Source: Strigamia acuminata
Lineage: Eukaryota > Arthropoda > Chilopoda > Geophilomorpha > Linotaeniidae
Assembly (NCBI GenBank): GCA_949358305.1
Contig: OX442323.1
Location: forward strand, 9,362,001-9,426,000
Direction: 5' to 3'
Length of the DNA stretch: 64,000 nucleotides
The notes below the pieces were generated by a model that saw only the letters and a program-made list of their open reading frames with translations, was not told the DNA's origin and did not search any database. This document shows, piece after piece, positions 43,061 through 57,643 of the stretch. Positions within the stretch are counted from its first letter, which is position 1. Every line of letters starts with the position of its first letter. The position numbers were made by a program, and so were the translations under genes.

Positions 43061-45102
43061 TTGATTGATTGATTGATTGATCTCACGTTCTAGTCTGTCT
43101 CGCTTTGTGTTCGTGTCCAACTCAAATCTGCCATTTAGCGTACCCAAGTCCAAACATGTTATTACTGCACGTTCAAATAATAAATAATAAAGTCGAGTTG
43201 ACACGTTGAGTTAATGTTTTCGGCAAACGTTGTTAAATATTATTGTTCTACCTATTTTTTTAATGTATAAATATATATTTAGTTTCTTTGTGGATGTACA
43301 TTTGTATTTAAAATTTATTTTTTCAATTGTAAAGCTTTATTTATTTTGCTCGATTAAAAAAGTCTTGCACACCATCAACGAGCAAATGTTTTAATTTTGT
43401 TTCAACTCTCTGCCAATAGAGGGCGAATTTATTCGTCTTTTTCGCTCGAAATTCGCGTTAAAACGAGAGGGAAAATGGCATTTTCCTCAAGATTTATGAC
43501 CGATTTGTGAAATTTCACCTTTTCAAATGGAACTGTTTGTGTCGAGTTCACATCACGCGTGAGACTGGAGTCGAACGTTCCATTTTCGTGTTCCTCTTCT
43601 ATATTTAGTGACTCAGCTGCACTTGAACATCTCTTAAGCATCTATGGTGATATCGTTCAATGGATACGTGTGTAAACAACGGTTGTGCTTCGCAACCACG
43701 TCCTACCAAAGAGGTCACGTGGGATAAAAACACTGCAGATGTTACGGTAAGACAAATAAAATAAAATAAAATATTTGTCAGGGTTTCGATTTCAAACGTG
43801 TGACGACCGGCATAATACATAATACATAATACATTTGAGTCATAATCATGAGTTCCTCGTTCGTTTGTTCCGTTTTTTCGAATTTAAAATCTAAAAAGAT
43901 AAATTTACTTCCTGGGTTTGGGTAGAAACTCGAAAACATGTTGTGTTCGAGCTATTATTAATTGTAGCGTTGGTCTCACTTGAGTGTTGATGCCAAAATA
44001 GACAAATAGATTAATGGGACGTTTTTTTGGCAGTGATTTTCTCCGATATCTGCGAGACCTTGGCATTGAGTGCTTCGCAATTTTTAATTATCAGTTTATC
44101 AGTTATCACCGTTCTTTTCTTCGAAGATGAAATAAAAGATGCGTGCCGAGTGATTCGCGTTATCTCCGCTCGGCGCGCTCGCGTGCATCACCGGGGAAAT
44201 AATGGCTCAATTTGCTGTTTATCTTTTCTGTCTCGTGCACGTTTAACTACGATCTCCGCTTCCTCCAGTGCATGCCTCCCACGACGGTTGTCGGTAAGAA
44301 AAAAATCGTGTAAATTGACATTTATTTCATATTTTGCGTTTAAACTAAGTAGTTAATTCCTAATTATCGCTTATTTTTCAAACTGTTTGTGGTTAACAGC
44401 TGTTTGGTCGATTTTTCCGATAGAATTTGTGCATTTTTAACTTTTTGGCCCGGTAACTTATAAAAAAAATGTGGAAAAAAAAAGTCTGGTGTATTTGAGT
44501 AATTGCACGTGTCATATTTTGGTGGTGGAAAATTCCCAGCGCACAAATCATAGCCAAAAAGGGGAAATTTCCACAGATTTTGTTTCATTTTAAATCGTTC
44601 GCACATTTATAAATAAACCATTTTTCAAAAGACATGTGTTTCGATTATAAAGTTCCTCGCACCTGGCTTTTCTCTCGGTTTATTTATTTTCCCGAAATGC
44701 GAGTTATTTGAAGAAAAAAATAAAAAGGTCACGGCCATTCACAAATAAACGAAACGTCAAAAATTATCGCGGGAAAACCTAACGTATATATATAGTTTTA
44801 TTTAGAAATAAACCAATAGTGACGTCATATGCGAATGGTCGTTTATTACTCTCCCTCTCACTCACTCGCATCCCTCTTTGAGAAATATCGATTGCTAAGT
44901 GAAATGTTAGCCTCTACCCACACCTTTTCGGTGTAGCCATGGAAATAGTAAAGCATGGCCTTCATTCGGTGACCCAGAGAGGAGAATAGACCTAAATAGA
45001 CGGCCATAGTGTTCGCTGTCTAGCTTTTTCCACATGGCATTCGCGCTGTGCGAGCGAGCCCAAAACTAAACTGGATCGAATTTCTACCCGACTTCTTGCA
45101 CG
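43061..45102. other. KIF3A 3' UTR and SLC6 upstream region
   Basis: It starts with a (GATT)5 tract and polyadenylation-like AATAAATAATAAAG (about 43176). A CCAATAGAGGGCG CTCF-like site is at 43412-43424. Near 44818 there is a palindromic CRE (TGACGTCA). Frames such as those at 43429-43641 and 44027-44356 have no family signal or splice partners, and I do not call them. Confidence 0.5.
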
Positions 45103-45153
45103 TATAAAAGCACAATGGAAACGCATGGTTCGCATTGTGCTCCGAGTTCAAGG
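45103..45153 (+). promoter_or_regulatory. SLC6 core promoter (TATA box) and noncoding first exon
   Basis: TATAAAAG at 45103-45110 is followed about 30 bases downstream by a likely start region (CGCATTGTGCTCC). A perfect donor (GTAAGT) is at 45154. The matching acceptor is at 47079-47080 (TATTCGTAG), 12 bases before the SLC6 ATG. The promoter/UTR model is inferred from spacing. Confidence 0.55.
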
Positions 45154-46270
45154 GTAAGTGAGGATGAGTCGAGATGCAGCATCCTTTACATCTTTCTTTT
45201 TTTTATTTATTTTTTAAATTGAACTTTTGACATTTTTAAATACATTTTTTTTATTCACAATCTTATAATTTTTCTCGGTATTGATTGCAGTCAATTCCTA
45301 TCGCTCTGCGGTGTTTAAACAAATAGAAATAATTATTTCTATTTGTTTTTCGTCAAAATTTTCCATTCAGGTTTTATTAACCCTAACCAGGTAGCGTAGT
45401 GTTTTATGACTGGGGCGGGGATGATTGACCTTTACTTCATTAAGAGGTGGTTTTGGGTATTTTTTAATGAGTAAATTTCCATGGGAATTCCTGTTTATCC
45501 TTCGAACCAGTTTATTATTTTTTTTTCGTGCTGGAATCCATGGAATTTGTCAGCGCAAAGCCACTCCCCAAGTTTCCCTAAACCAACACTAGGGAGGAGG
45601 GAGGCGCATTTGCCTCATCTTTGGCAAACATGTCATTTTTGATTTATTTCGTTATCATTCAGAAATTAAGAGTAAAAATCAATGTTGCGAAGTGGTTTGA
45701 GTTGGAATTGGGCGTCAATTGGTGGCATCCTTTAGGTTACGGCGGGTGGTGATTTCTTTTTCGATTTTTGAATGAACAAACGAAAAATAAGGGGAAAACC
45801 TAGCGGTGAAATTTGAATGTAAATTTGAAGGTAAATTGATCTGTTGTGAAAAATTATCGTTTGGTGTTGGCTATTGTTCTTGTTTAGGTTCAAAAATAAC
45901 ATGAACTTTGTTGTTGATGTTATTCTACGCGATGATTTAGTGGAAAATTTCGGCCCAATGTTATTCTAACTTTTAATTAAAATGAATTTATTTCATTTAT
46001 GGTAAAATTTTTATTTGATCGATAAAATGGAATGGGTTTTTGTGTTTGACGATGTTGCAATGCCAGTCCAGTTTGCTCCTCTTTGGGCTCGTACGACGAG
46101 TGTCGCTAGAAGCCTGTTGCATCTTCTTGAGTGATGTCTAAATCAATTGAATGTGGATTGAAATGCACTTGGTTTCCGGGCATTTTATGTAACTCGATGA
46201 TTGATAAATACAGACGTTGGAAGGTGAGTTATTTTCACATCATAATGTTCTTTTCGAAACAAACTTGCGA

Positions 46271-46722
46271 AAAATGGCATTTTGAGAGGTGAAATAGCAT
46301 TTTTGAGAGGTGAAATGGCATTTTTGAGGGGTGAAATGGCATTTTTGAGAGGTGAAATGGCATTTTTCAATGTAGCTTTTGCTCCTTTCAATGTAGATTT
46401 TGCACTTTTCAATGTAGATTTTGCACTTTTCAATGTGAAATATGTGAAAATTGCATTTTCCAATGTGAAATATGTGAAAATTGCATTTTCCAATGTGAAA
46501 TATGTGAAAATTGCATTTTCCAATGTGAAAATTGCTTTTTTAAATGTGAAGAATTGATTTTTTAAATGTGAAAAATTGCTTTTTTAAATGTGAAAATTGC
46601 ATTTTTAAATGTGAAAATTGCATTTTTAAATGTGAAAATTGCATTTTTAAATGTGAAAATTGCTTTTTTAAAAGTGAAAATTGCTTTTTTAAATGTGAAA
46701 ATTGCATTTTTCGATGTAAAAA
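46271..46722. repeat. 21-base minisatellite with 30-base variants in the SLC6 5' intron
   Basis: About 20 units related to GAAAATTGCATTTTTAAATGT. Successive subfamilies are GTGAAATGGCATTTTTGAGAG (21), ATTTTGCACTTTTCAATGTAG (21), a 30-base form with an inserted AAATATGTG (three copies), and the basic 21-mer. All periods are multiples of three, so open frames run through on both strands. These are not genes. Confidence 0.92.
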
Positions 46723-47092
46723 AAGAAAATTTTCTGAGTTATTAAATTTGTGATAAAAAGCGAAGTGAGCTTCATCCCCACTGTTTCATTCGGATCTGAC
46801 TCGCACTGGAAGTCGCTTGGCGAGCAATAAAAGGTCAAATTGGTTGATAAAGGAGGGGAAAAGTAATCTGATACACACCCGGGTTTTTCCCCGGGTCAAA
46901 AATCTTATTTTTTTGTAATAAAACCATTCAGTCAATAAAAAATAAAAAATTCCAGGGGAAAATGTGAGAAGAAGAGAAAGAAAAAAAAAGACGAAAAAGT
47001 AGAACACTGCTCGATTAATGGCCATCTCTATTTATTTATTTATTTATTTGTTCATTCATTTATTTATTTAATATTCGTAGGATAACGGCACC

Positions 47093-49061
47093 ATGACCAG
47101 AGATACTACCAACTACACGAACGTGTCGGACTCGGACGGAATGATCGCGAAAACCGACACGTCGGTAGACGAGAACAAAGAGAGAGGAAACTGGTCGAAC
47201 AAAATCGAATTTCTACTCAGTTGTTTAAGTTACGCCGTTGGATTGGGCAACATTTGGCGGTTTCCCTACTTGGTCTATCTGCATGGCGGAGGTAAAACAC
47301 TCAAAACAGTTAGTTAGAATCAACAAAAGTACAAGAGAAAACACTCGTGCTCATGTTTTCTAGGTGCGTTTATCATTCCCTACTTTATTATGCTGTTTTT
47401 GGCCGGTTTGCCGCTCTTTTTCCTCGAGCTGGCGGTCGGCCAATACGCGAGCGAAGGCCCCATCACCGTGTGGAAAGTCAGTCCTCTGTTTCAAGGTGAG
47501 CAAAATTGAATTTTAGCTTATTTTTTTTTCTTTTTATTTTGATGGTTTTTTAATGTGCAAACTTCAGGTTTGGGTTATGCCATGTTCATCGTTTCGACAT
47601 TGGTCGGTATTTATTACAACATGATCATTGCGTGGACGTGGTTTTACCTGTTTTCCTCTTTTACCGACAATTTACCGTGGAACTCGTGCGACAATTGGTG
47701 GAATACAGAAGGTTCATTTCAGAAATTTAATTCAAGAAAATTAAAATAATAATAATAAAATAATAATTTTCCAGCGTGTCAAAGATTCGATACGAAGAAT
47801 TGCACGGCACACATGGGTTTCATGTACACAAATGGCACGTGCGTTTTTTCTAACCAAATGACTCCGGACGAGTGGAGTAACCTGACGGCTACGGCCGAGC
47901 AACGTCGAATGCCCAGCGACGAATATTTCCAGTAGGATAAATCGCGAATGTTGAAATTGCGAATGTGTTTTTGATTTTTGTTCGATTTTTAGTAATTACA
48001 TGTTGGTCATCTCGGAAGGACTGCACGACATGGGCAACGTGAGGTGGCAACTGTCGCTGTGTCTTCTGTGGTCGTGGGTTCTCGCATTTTTAGCACTCAT
48101 GAAAGGCGTTAAGAGTTTCGGAAAAGTGAGTTTTTTCCACTTATTTGCAAGTGGTTGGATGCGTCATTAATTTTGTATATTGAATTCTACAGTTGGTTTA
48201 TTTCACCGCGTTTTTCCCGTACCTGGTGCTCATCATTTTATTAATCCGCGCCGCCACTTTACCCGGCTACATGGACGGAATCATGTTTTATCTCATTCCA
48301 CAATGGCACAGATTGTTGGAAGCGAAGGTAATTTGAAGTTTGAATCTTGAAATTAGTTTCAAGAGCTTTTTCTGTAGGTGTGGGGCGATGCAGCTGTGCA
48401 GATCTTTTTTTCGCTTTCGCCGTGTTGGGGAGGACTCATCACTCTGGCCAGTTACAACACTTTTCACAACAACTGTTGGAGGTTACAAAATGATGAACGA
48501 GTAATTTGATAAAATGATAATTTTTTGAAATGACAGAGATGCCGTTTTGATCGGAATTATCAATCCATTGACGAGTTTTTTCGCCGGTTTTGTAATATTT
48601 GGAATCGTTGGATTTATGGCGCACGAACTTGACATATCTGTTGAAGAAGTGGTCGGTCAAGGTAAGAATAAACACAAATTGAGAAAACGATGTTTTTTTT
48701 GTTAATTTTGTTTGTTTCAGGGGCGGGTTTGGCGTTTATCGCGTATCCGGAAGCTGTGACTCGGTTGCCGTTGTCTCCGCTGTGGTCCATTCTGTTTTTC
48801 GTCATGTTACTCACGCTGGGGATGGGCACTCAGGTAAGAACCGCAGTGCAAATTGCATTCGTTTAACTTGTATCTTGGCACGTGTATGAAGAGAATTGAT
48901 TGTGCTTTCCGTTCAGCACGAAAAAATCGCGACAGGGGTAGTGAGTAGTCGCGGGCTCCACGCTTTGATTCCCGACATGCGTCCGATTCAGGGTACAGAA
49001 TTTGCTTAAACGACCACCTGATTTTCATTTCTTTTCATTTCTTTTCATTTATTTGCTTATT

Positions 49062-49100
<39 letters not shown>

Positions 49101-50135
49101 TAATTTTTTTTTGAATTTGTTTGTAAATTTATTTAATTCGATCCAGTTCACTATTTTGGAGACCGTAGTTACGACCATAGTGGACGAATGGCCGGATAAA
49201 TTACGTAAACATCATCAATGGGTCCTTCTAGGTGTGTGCATCGTCATGTACTTCTTCGGCCTCGGTCTGTGCTCGGAAGGAGGAATGTACATGTTGCAAT
49301 TGGTAAAATCTAAAAATTCTTTTTGTTTTTGGTTGGATTTGTAGAATTTGTTGAATTTGTGCAATTTCAGATGGATAAGTTCTGCGCGAGTTATTCCACG
49401 CTTTTCATCGGATTGGGAGAAGTGTTCGTTCTCAGCTGGGTTTACGGTGAATTAATTAAAGCAATTTGTGTTGCACACTTTTTCTTATTTTTTCCATCCG
49501 TTGACAGGTGTCGACAAATTCTTAAACGACATAAAAGTGATGATTGGCCGCTATCCATTTCACCCTCTCTATTGGAAACTCATGTGGAAATACGTGACTC
49601 CGATTACCCTGACCGTAATTTGATTGAAGTTTGGTTTAGAGTTTTAATTTTAATTTCAATTTTAATTTCTTAGTGCATCTTGGTGTTCAACATAATCGAT
49701 TTTGACGGTGTTCGATACGCGAACTACGAGTTCCCCACTTGGACGTTGGCCCTTGGTTGGCTAATGGCTCTCTCCTCCGTCATCATGATCCCATCCGTTG
49801 CGATTTTTAAACTGAATCGAGTCCACGGCACATTATACGAAGTAAATTAATAAAAATTTAAAAAAAATTAAAAAAAATTGAATGATAATTGCTCATTTCA
49901 GCGTGTGATGTTTTTAATTAAACCGGCGGAATCGTGGGGACCCAAATTGCAAATCCATCGCGCCGAAACGGACAGGCCGAAACATATCGACTCTCAAGTG
50001 CCACTCGCGGCCAATCCGTACGTTGTGGAAGTTCTCGACGACGACGGAATGATAGAGGACACGGACGCCGCGGGTTTCGACGACACCGGGCTGAAATTCG
50101 GGAGGAAATTGAGCGAAACTGAAACTGGGGTGTAA
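47093..50135 (+). CDS. SLC6 sodium/chloride-coupled amino-acid transporter, glycine-transporter-like
   Basis: Fourteen exons sum to 1983 bases, 660 residues, with the 12-TM SLC6 layout. TM1 has [24 protein letters not shown]3 region [16 protein letters not shown]. The second extracellular loop carries the Cys pair ([10 protein letters not shown]) and N-glycosylation sites (NCT, NGT, NLT). TM6-7 reads [13 protein letters not shown] then [13 protein letters not shown], nearly the GlyT/ProT wording, with the chloride-site Gln, Ser and Asn retained. The SLS triplet is as in GlyT2 rather than the SLG of GlyT1. TM8 has TLGMGTQF where these relatives have TLGLDTxF, so the usual Asp near sodium site 2 is Gly. 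The C-terminus is acidic ([13 protein letters not shown]). Expressed at the plasma membrane; substrate probably glycine, proline or another small amino acid, not provable here. Confidence 0.93.
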
Positions 50136-52037
50136 CGGACGGAGTCATATTTAGGAGATAGCATTCGGGGGAACAGTCGGGAAAACGTGTCTTTGCCCGA
50201 ATGAGGAACGATCGACTGAGGGAAATGATGAATCGACTGTCAATCTTGATTTATTTCATCTCGATGATCGTTGCTTTTGCGTAGCAATTTTTATATGAAA
50301 TCGACCGGTCACGTTTTTCGTGATTTTTTTTCAATCGGAATTAAGTTAGAATTTTAAATTGATATCTTTACGACTTTTTATTATTTTGTTGTAATCATGA
50401 ACTCAAAGATGAATTTTGTTGTTGTTTTGTTTTTTTGCTCAAAATTCTTTGTTTTTACATTTTACTGTTTATAAATATGTACAAAGGGAGAAAGATGCTT
50501 GTGTTTTTCTTGAGGGAATTTGAGAAATTTTTATGCTAAATTTGTGTAAAATTTTCACGTTTGAATATGTTGGCTGTGCTAACGAAGTTATGTATTAAAA
50601 TATATTGTAATTTACTCGAATATTCCTTTTGGAAGGATTAAAATTTTACACTTTTCGAAGGTTAATGCTCAAGACACGAGTTGTACAAATTTTGCATCAG
50701 AATTGGGAATGTTTTAACAAATTGACAATAAACTCGTTTATTTTTTAATTTAATTTATTCAATTGTAACTTGTAAGAAATAAAACTTGATCTTCTTAAAA
50801 TTTTACACCGGACTGAGACTTTTTCAATGGTCGATTTTACTACAGTACGTGTTTATGCTTTATATATTTATATATTTTATATACCGATATTATGGTTTTA
50901 GGTTACTTGTATTACGTAATGGGGAACCGGCGCTTGGGTTCCGATTTTCCCCATCAGAGCGGCGCAGGTGGGCAATTTGGATTTATCTTTTACACTTTAC
51001 TCTGTTTGCATTTATTACTAGCAAAAATACTTTTTTTTGTGTAAAATAAATAGTTTAAAATAAATGGTTTGAAAAATTAAAATTTACTGTGTTCATTACT
51101 GCATTTATTAATAGCAAAGATACATTTTTTGTGTGTCAAATAAAGAGTTCACGATAAGAGGAATGTTTTTAAAAATTAAAATTAACTCCCAAGTGTAATT
51201 TTAATACCTAAATTAATGTTTGCTGGAATTTAAAAAAAAAAAGAATGACATTTCTCTAAAACATTTCTCATTGAAAAGTGCATTTCCACATACCGGCAGC
51301 TGGTTTAAAATACATAAAGACTACAAAACAATGACCACATTTTGCAGCGCCACACGGTGACAAATTTCGGAAAAGAATATTTATCGGGCCACAGCTACCG
51401 TCTTCCCCCGAATATAACACCATGGTGTTGTATTCGGGTTTTGGTCGAAATGGCAAGTTTGAAAACATTGACCAAAAATTCGAATATAACACCACTTCAG
51501 CTATAACACCATGGTGTTATATTCGAATACAATACCATGGTGTTATATTCGTTTTTTTTATTGTTTTCGAATACAACACCACGGTGTTATATTCGAATTT
51601 TTAGAAAACTATGATATACGTAACGTGTACGCTTCCAAAACGCAACCGATATAGCACATGTACGTTTTTATTTAGTTTATTTTTATTGTTTTTTTTTTTA
51701 CTTTAAATAAAACACAAAAAATAAAAACATACGAGATATTGTTTGTTTTTTTAATCATAGTCATCAACACATATGAACAATTTTCCTTTTTTGCAAACTT
51801 ACATGTTTTTTTACGAATATAACACCATGGTGTTGTATTCGAATACAACACCAGGGTGTTGTTATACCCGAATACAGCACCATATCCGAACTCGTTACGT
51901 TACCTCGTAACTTCTCGAGGGATTGTGGGATATAAAAATGGCGTGTTTGGGTCCTGTATCGCGGAAAAATCAATTGGTTCGTACAAGTGTTAAACCTGTT
52001 GGATGTTTATGTGATTAAAAATGATTCGTTTGTTTAG
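50136..52037. other. SLC6 3' UTR and LIAS upstream region
   Basis: About 700 bases of AT-rich 3' UTR-like sequence with several AATAAA (for example near 50724 and 50777), then gene-free sequence carrying the palindrome cluster at 51409-51884. A short frame at about 51940 (MACLGPVSRKNQL) could in principle be an upstream LIAS leader, but its donor is poor. Confidence 0.5.
51409..51884. repeat. Cluster of 28-base near-perfect palindromes (CGAATAYAACACC / GGTGTTRTATTCG)
   Basis: Full copies at 51409-51436, about 51500-51525, 51524-51551, 51568-51595, 51814-51841 and 51840-51870. Half-copies at 51480-51494 and 51870-51884. The centre is usually CCATGG, with variants CCACGG and CCAGGG. Neighbouring copies abut or share CG ends. 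A gap of about 220 bases of A/T-rich DNA separates two sub-clusters. Confidence 0.92.
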
Positions 52038-53611
<1,574 letters not shown>

Positions 53612-53991
53612 GTTCTATCACGAGAAATGTGTACATTATTTTGAATTGAAAATTTAAACGTATATTTAGCCACAAAAAATTGAACGGAATAAAATAGTTG
53701 CGCCAGAATTTTAAATCTTTGTGTTTGTTCATTTTTATCTCTATTTATTTGAGTTATTTAAGTAAAGGAAAGAGGAAAAAGACGTGAAATCGAGAGATGG
53801 TCGTATTTTCATTTTGTTCAAAGCTTTTGTTTGTTGCCACTAGGTGACTCTACGGTCGGGATTGATTGCCTGCCCAGACACGCATTTGGCGCGAAAGTTT
53901 TCACTCGTAGCTTTCTCCGTCGTTGGCTTGGAGCATTTTTATATCGGTTTAAATTTTATATTTGTATATTTTGTTGCGAAGTCCGGTAATC
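53612..53991. promoter_or_regulatory. LIAS 3' UTR and RRM1 upstream region
   Basis: 380 bases between two same-strand genes. A CCACTAGGTGACTC CTCF-like site is at about 53837-53850. No TATA box is evident near the RRM1 start. Confidence 0.45.
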
Positions 53992-56900
53992 ATGTACGTC
54001 GTTAAAAGAGGTAAGTTGACAGTGCGCAGTTAAACCTAAGCAGCAAGTGCGTTTTAACACAATGACAAATGTATTTGGCAGATAACCGCAAAGAAAGGGC
54101 CATGTTCGATAAAATCACTTCGCGCATACAGAAATTATGCTACGGACTCAACATGGATTTCGTGGATCCGGTAAATGTCAATTGGTCGTTCAGCGAGCGA
54201 AATTTTATTTAATTTTTTTGCCGTTTATTCTTAAATATTTAGCCGGCAATCTCTCAGAAAGTGGTGAGCGGTTTATTCCCCGGTGTAACAACCGTCGAAT
54301 TGGATAATTTAGCGGCGGAAACGGCAGCGTCGATGACCACAAAACATCCCGATTATGCCGTCCTCGCTGCCCGAATAGCCATATCGAATCTACACAAAGA
54401 AACAAAGAAGTCTTTCACAGGTAAAAGCAATTTTAGGAAGGGTTTTGGCGCCTAAATTAAAGTACCGTTTGCAGATGTCATCAGCGACTTGCGCAATATG
54501 GTCAATTCGGCTTCTGGTTTGCCAACTCCGATGATTTCCGAACAAACATACACGATTATTATGGCGAATGCCGATGTAAGTCAGCACCTTTGTTTCTATT
54601 TGAATAACTTTTTATTTTTCTTATTTTATTTTTTTTTTAGAAATTAAATTCTGCGATCATTTACGATCGGGATTTCAATTACACGTACTTCGGCTTTAAG
54701 GTATGATTTCGTCTTGATTTCTACTGATGGCATTTTCCACCAGCATCTCTGAGAGTTGATGCTGGATTTTAGTCCATCAAAGAGCAAAATACAACTTCTC
54801 TTCACTCAGTGTCGATTGCTTTAATTAGCTCCTATGTTGACTCTGCTTTTCTGAAGTTGAACATTTCTTTTGAAACTTTGAATTGAACAAAATAGTAATT
54901 TTTTTCCAATCTTTTATAGACTCTCGAACGATCATATCTTCTGAAAATAGAAGGAAAAGGTAATTTAGTTAATATAATTATATTAAATTAAATTAAATTA
55001 AATTCGTACATTTTTGTTTGTGTTAGTTGTGGAAAGGCCCCAACACTTGATAATGAGAGTTGCGGTTGGAATTCACGGCGAAGATATCGAAGGCGCAATT
55101 GAGGTAAATATTTATTCATTTAGAAATTGTTTTGAATTCAACTTTATTGAAACGTTTTGTTGATTGCAGACCTACGATTTAATGTCGCAGAAATGGTTTA
55201 CTCACGCTTCGCCGACCCTATTTAATGCGGGCACAGTTCGTCCGCAGCTGTCGAGTTGCTTTTTACTGACGATGAAAGACGACAGCATCGAAGGCATTTA
55301 CGATACTCTCAAACAGTGCGCACTTATTTCGAAAAGCGCGGGCGGAATTGGATTGAATATTCATTGTATTCGTGCGACCGGAAGCTACATTGCCGGAGTG
55401 AGTGGAGCGAGAGAGACAATAATTGGAGTTGGTTCGCTTATTTTGTTTATTTTGTTTATTTTGTTTATTTTTTAGACGAACGGCAATTCGAACGGAATCG
55501 TTCCGATGTTGAGAGTATACAATAACACCGCGCGATACGTCGACCAAGGAGGAAACAAAGTATATTTTACAATTTTTACAATAATTCTCTTTATTCGTAT
55601 ATTTATTTTGATGCATTTTGCTTTTTAGCGTCCAGGAGCTTTTGCAATTTACCTGGAACCGTGGCACGCCGACGTGTTTGAATTTCTTGATTTGAAAAAG
55701 AACATCGGGAAGGAAGAGCGCCGAGCGAGAGAATTGTTCTACGCACTTTGGATTCCGGATCTGTTCATGAAACGCGTGGAAAGCGACGGAACGTGGTCGC
55801 TCATGTGCCCTCACGAGTCTCCCGGCTTGGCGGACTGCTGGGGAGAGGAATTCGAGGCGCTCTACACCAAGTGCTTGATGATTTGTAACTATTAATTATT
55901 AAGAATTAATAATTATTTTAATCAAAAGATACGAGAAGGAAGGACGATTTCGTCGACAGGTGAAGGCGCAGCAGTTGTGGTACGCAATTATCGAGTCTCA
56001 AGTGGAAACAGGGACGCCGTACATGCTCTACAAGGACCCCTGCAATCGCAAAAGCAATCAGAAGAATTTAGGGACGATTAAGTGCAGCAACTTGTGCACC
56101 GAAATCGTCGAGTACAGTTCGCCCGAAGAGGTAGGATTGGGTTTTTAGTTGCAGTTCTTGTTTGGTTTTAATTTTTAATTGTTTTTTTTTAAAGGTCGCC
56201 GTTTGCAATTTGGCTTCGCTCGCATTAAATGCATTTGTCACGGCTGAGCGGAACTTTGATTTTGAAAAATTAAAGCACGTGACTAAAGTGGCGACGAAAA
56301 ATCTGAATAAAGTCATCGACGTGAATTACTATCCGATCCCCGAAGTAATTTTCAATCGTTTGGAATTAATTAATTAATTGATTAATTACTTAATTATTTT
56401 TTTTATAGTCCGAATTGTCGAATAAACGACACCGTCCCATCGGGATTGGAGTGCAGGGATTGGCCGATGCGTTTCTTTTGATGCGTTTTCCGTTCGACAG
56501 CGAAGAAGCTAAAGATTTAAACAAGAAAATTTTTGAGACCATGTACTACGGCGCTCTCGAAGCAAGCTGCGAGTTGGCGGAGAAAGACGGCCCGTACGAA
56601 ACGTACGAGGGATCGCCAGTCAGTCAAGGGGTAAAATAAAAGGATTGAAATTGAAATTGCCAGTGCGTTTAGTGAATTGAAACATTTAATGGAAAATTCG
56701 TAGATTCTTCAATACGACATGTGGGATGTCGTTCCGTCCTCGCTTTGGAATTGGGACGAACTGAAAGCAAAAATTGCCAAGTATTGTCATCGATTTTCTT
56801 TTTCATTTTGGTGTGATTGTGATTATGATTTTGATTTTGATTTTGATTTAATTTAGGTTTGGCGTTCGAAACAGTCTTTTACTCGCTCCGATGCCGACAG

Positions 56901-57585
56901 CGTCGACTGCGCAGATTCTGGGCAACAACGAGTCGATCGAAGCGTACACGAGCAACATTTACACGCGCCGGGTTCTGTCCGGCGAATTCCAAATGGTGAA
57001 TCATCATTTGTTGAAAGATTTAACCGAGCGCAATTTGTGGACCGAGGAGATCAAAGCCAAGATCATCGTCGCCAACGGTTCTATTCAAGTGCGTTTTACA
57101 AATTCAATTGAAAAATTAAAAAATTAAAAAATTATTTGTTTATTTTCTAGAATATTGAAGCGATTCCGGACGATTTGAAAGCGTTGTATAAAACCGTGTG
57201 GGAAATATCTCAGAAAACCGTCCTCGAAATGGCGGCCGACAGGGGGGCTTTCATCGACCAAAGTCAGTCGCTCAACCTTCACATTGCCGAGCCGAATCTC
57301 GGAAAATTGACCAGCATGCATTTCTACGCCTGGAAACTCGTGAGTTTGCAATTTGCAATTGTTTCTTTAAAAAATGTGCGCGAAATGAATGCTTTCTCTT
57401 CTCTTTAGGGTTTGAAAACAGGAATATATTATCTTCGGACGAAACCAGCAGCGAACGCCATCCAGTTCACCGTGGACAAATCCTTACTGATTAAATCGCC
57501 CGAAGTCGGAGAGAAAAGCAAAGAGAAACAGGCGATGGTGTGTTCACTGCAAAACAAGGAAGAATGTCTCATGTGCAGCGCTTAA
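53992..57585 (+). CDS. RRM1: Ribonucleoside-diphosphate reductase large subunit (class Ia)
   Basis: The catalytic and allosteric subunit that reduces ribonucleoside diphosphates for dNTP supply. Seventeen exons sum to 2367 bases, 788 residues (human 792). The N-terminal ATP-cone has [22 protein letters not shown]. The substrate-loop and redox Cys lie in [10 protein letters not shown]. The specificity-site segment is [14 protein letters not shown]. The active-site N-x-C-x-E is in [11 protein letters not shown] and the partner Cys in [27 protein letters not shown] and [14 protein letters not shown] (radical-transfer Tyr pair) are intact, and the C-terminal shuttle is ECLMCSA. The phosphate-binding segment [19 protein letters not shown] differs slightly from the usual GVAVSC text. 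Fully functional by inspection. Confidence 0.98.
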
Positions 57586-57637
57586 TCACTCTCACTCGAT
57601 TTATATTTAATTCAATTCTGTAGTTTTTATACGAAGC

Positions 57638-57643
57638 AATAAA
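57638..57643 (+). terminator. RRM1 polyadenylation signal
   Basis: AATAAA 53 bases after the RRM1 stop, in a T-rich context. A single good match at the expected distance. Confidence 0.6.

Noticed and set aside
46185-46753. Repeat proteins on both strands (ENAIFTYFTL..., NVKYVKIAFS...)
   Set aside because: Artefact of a minisatellite whose period is a multiple of three.
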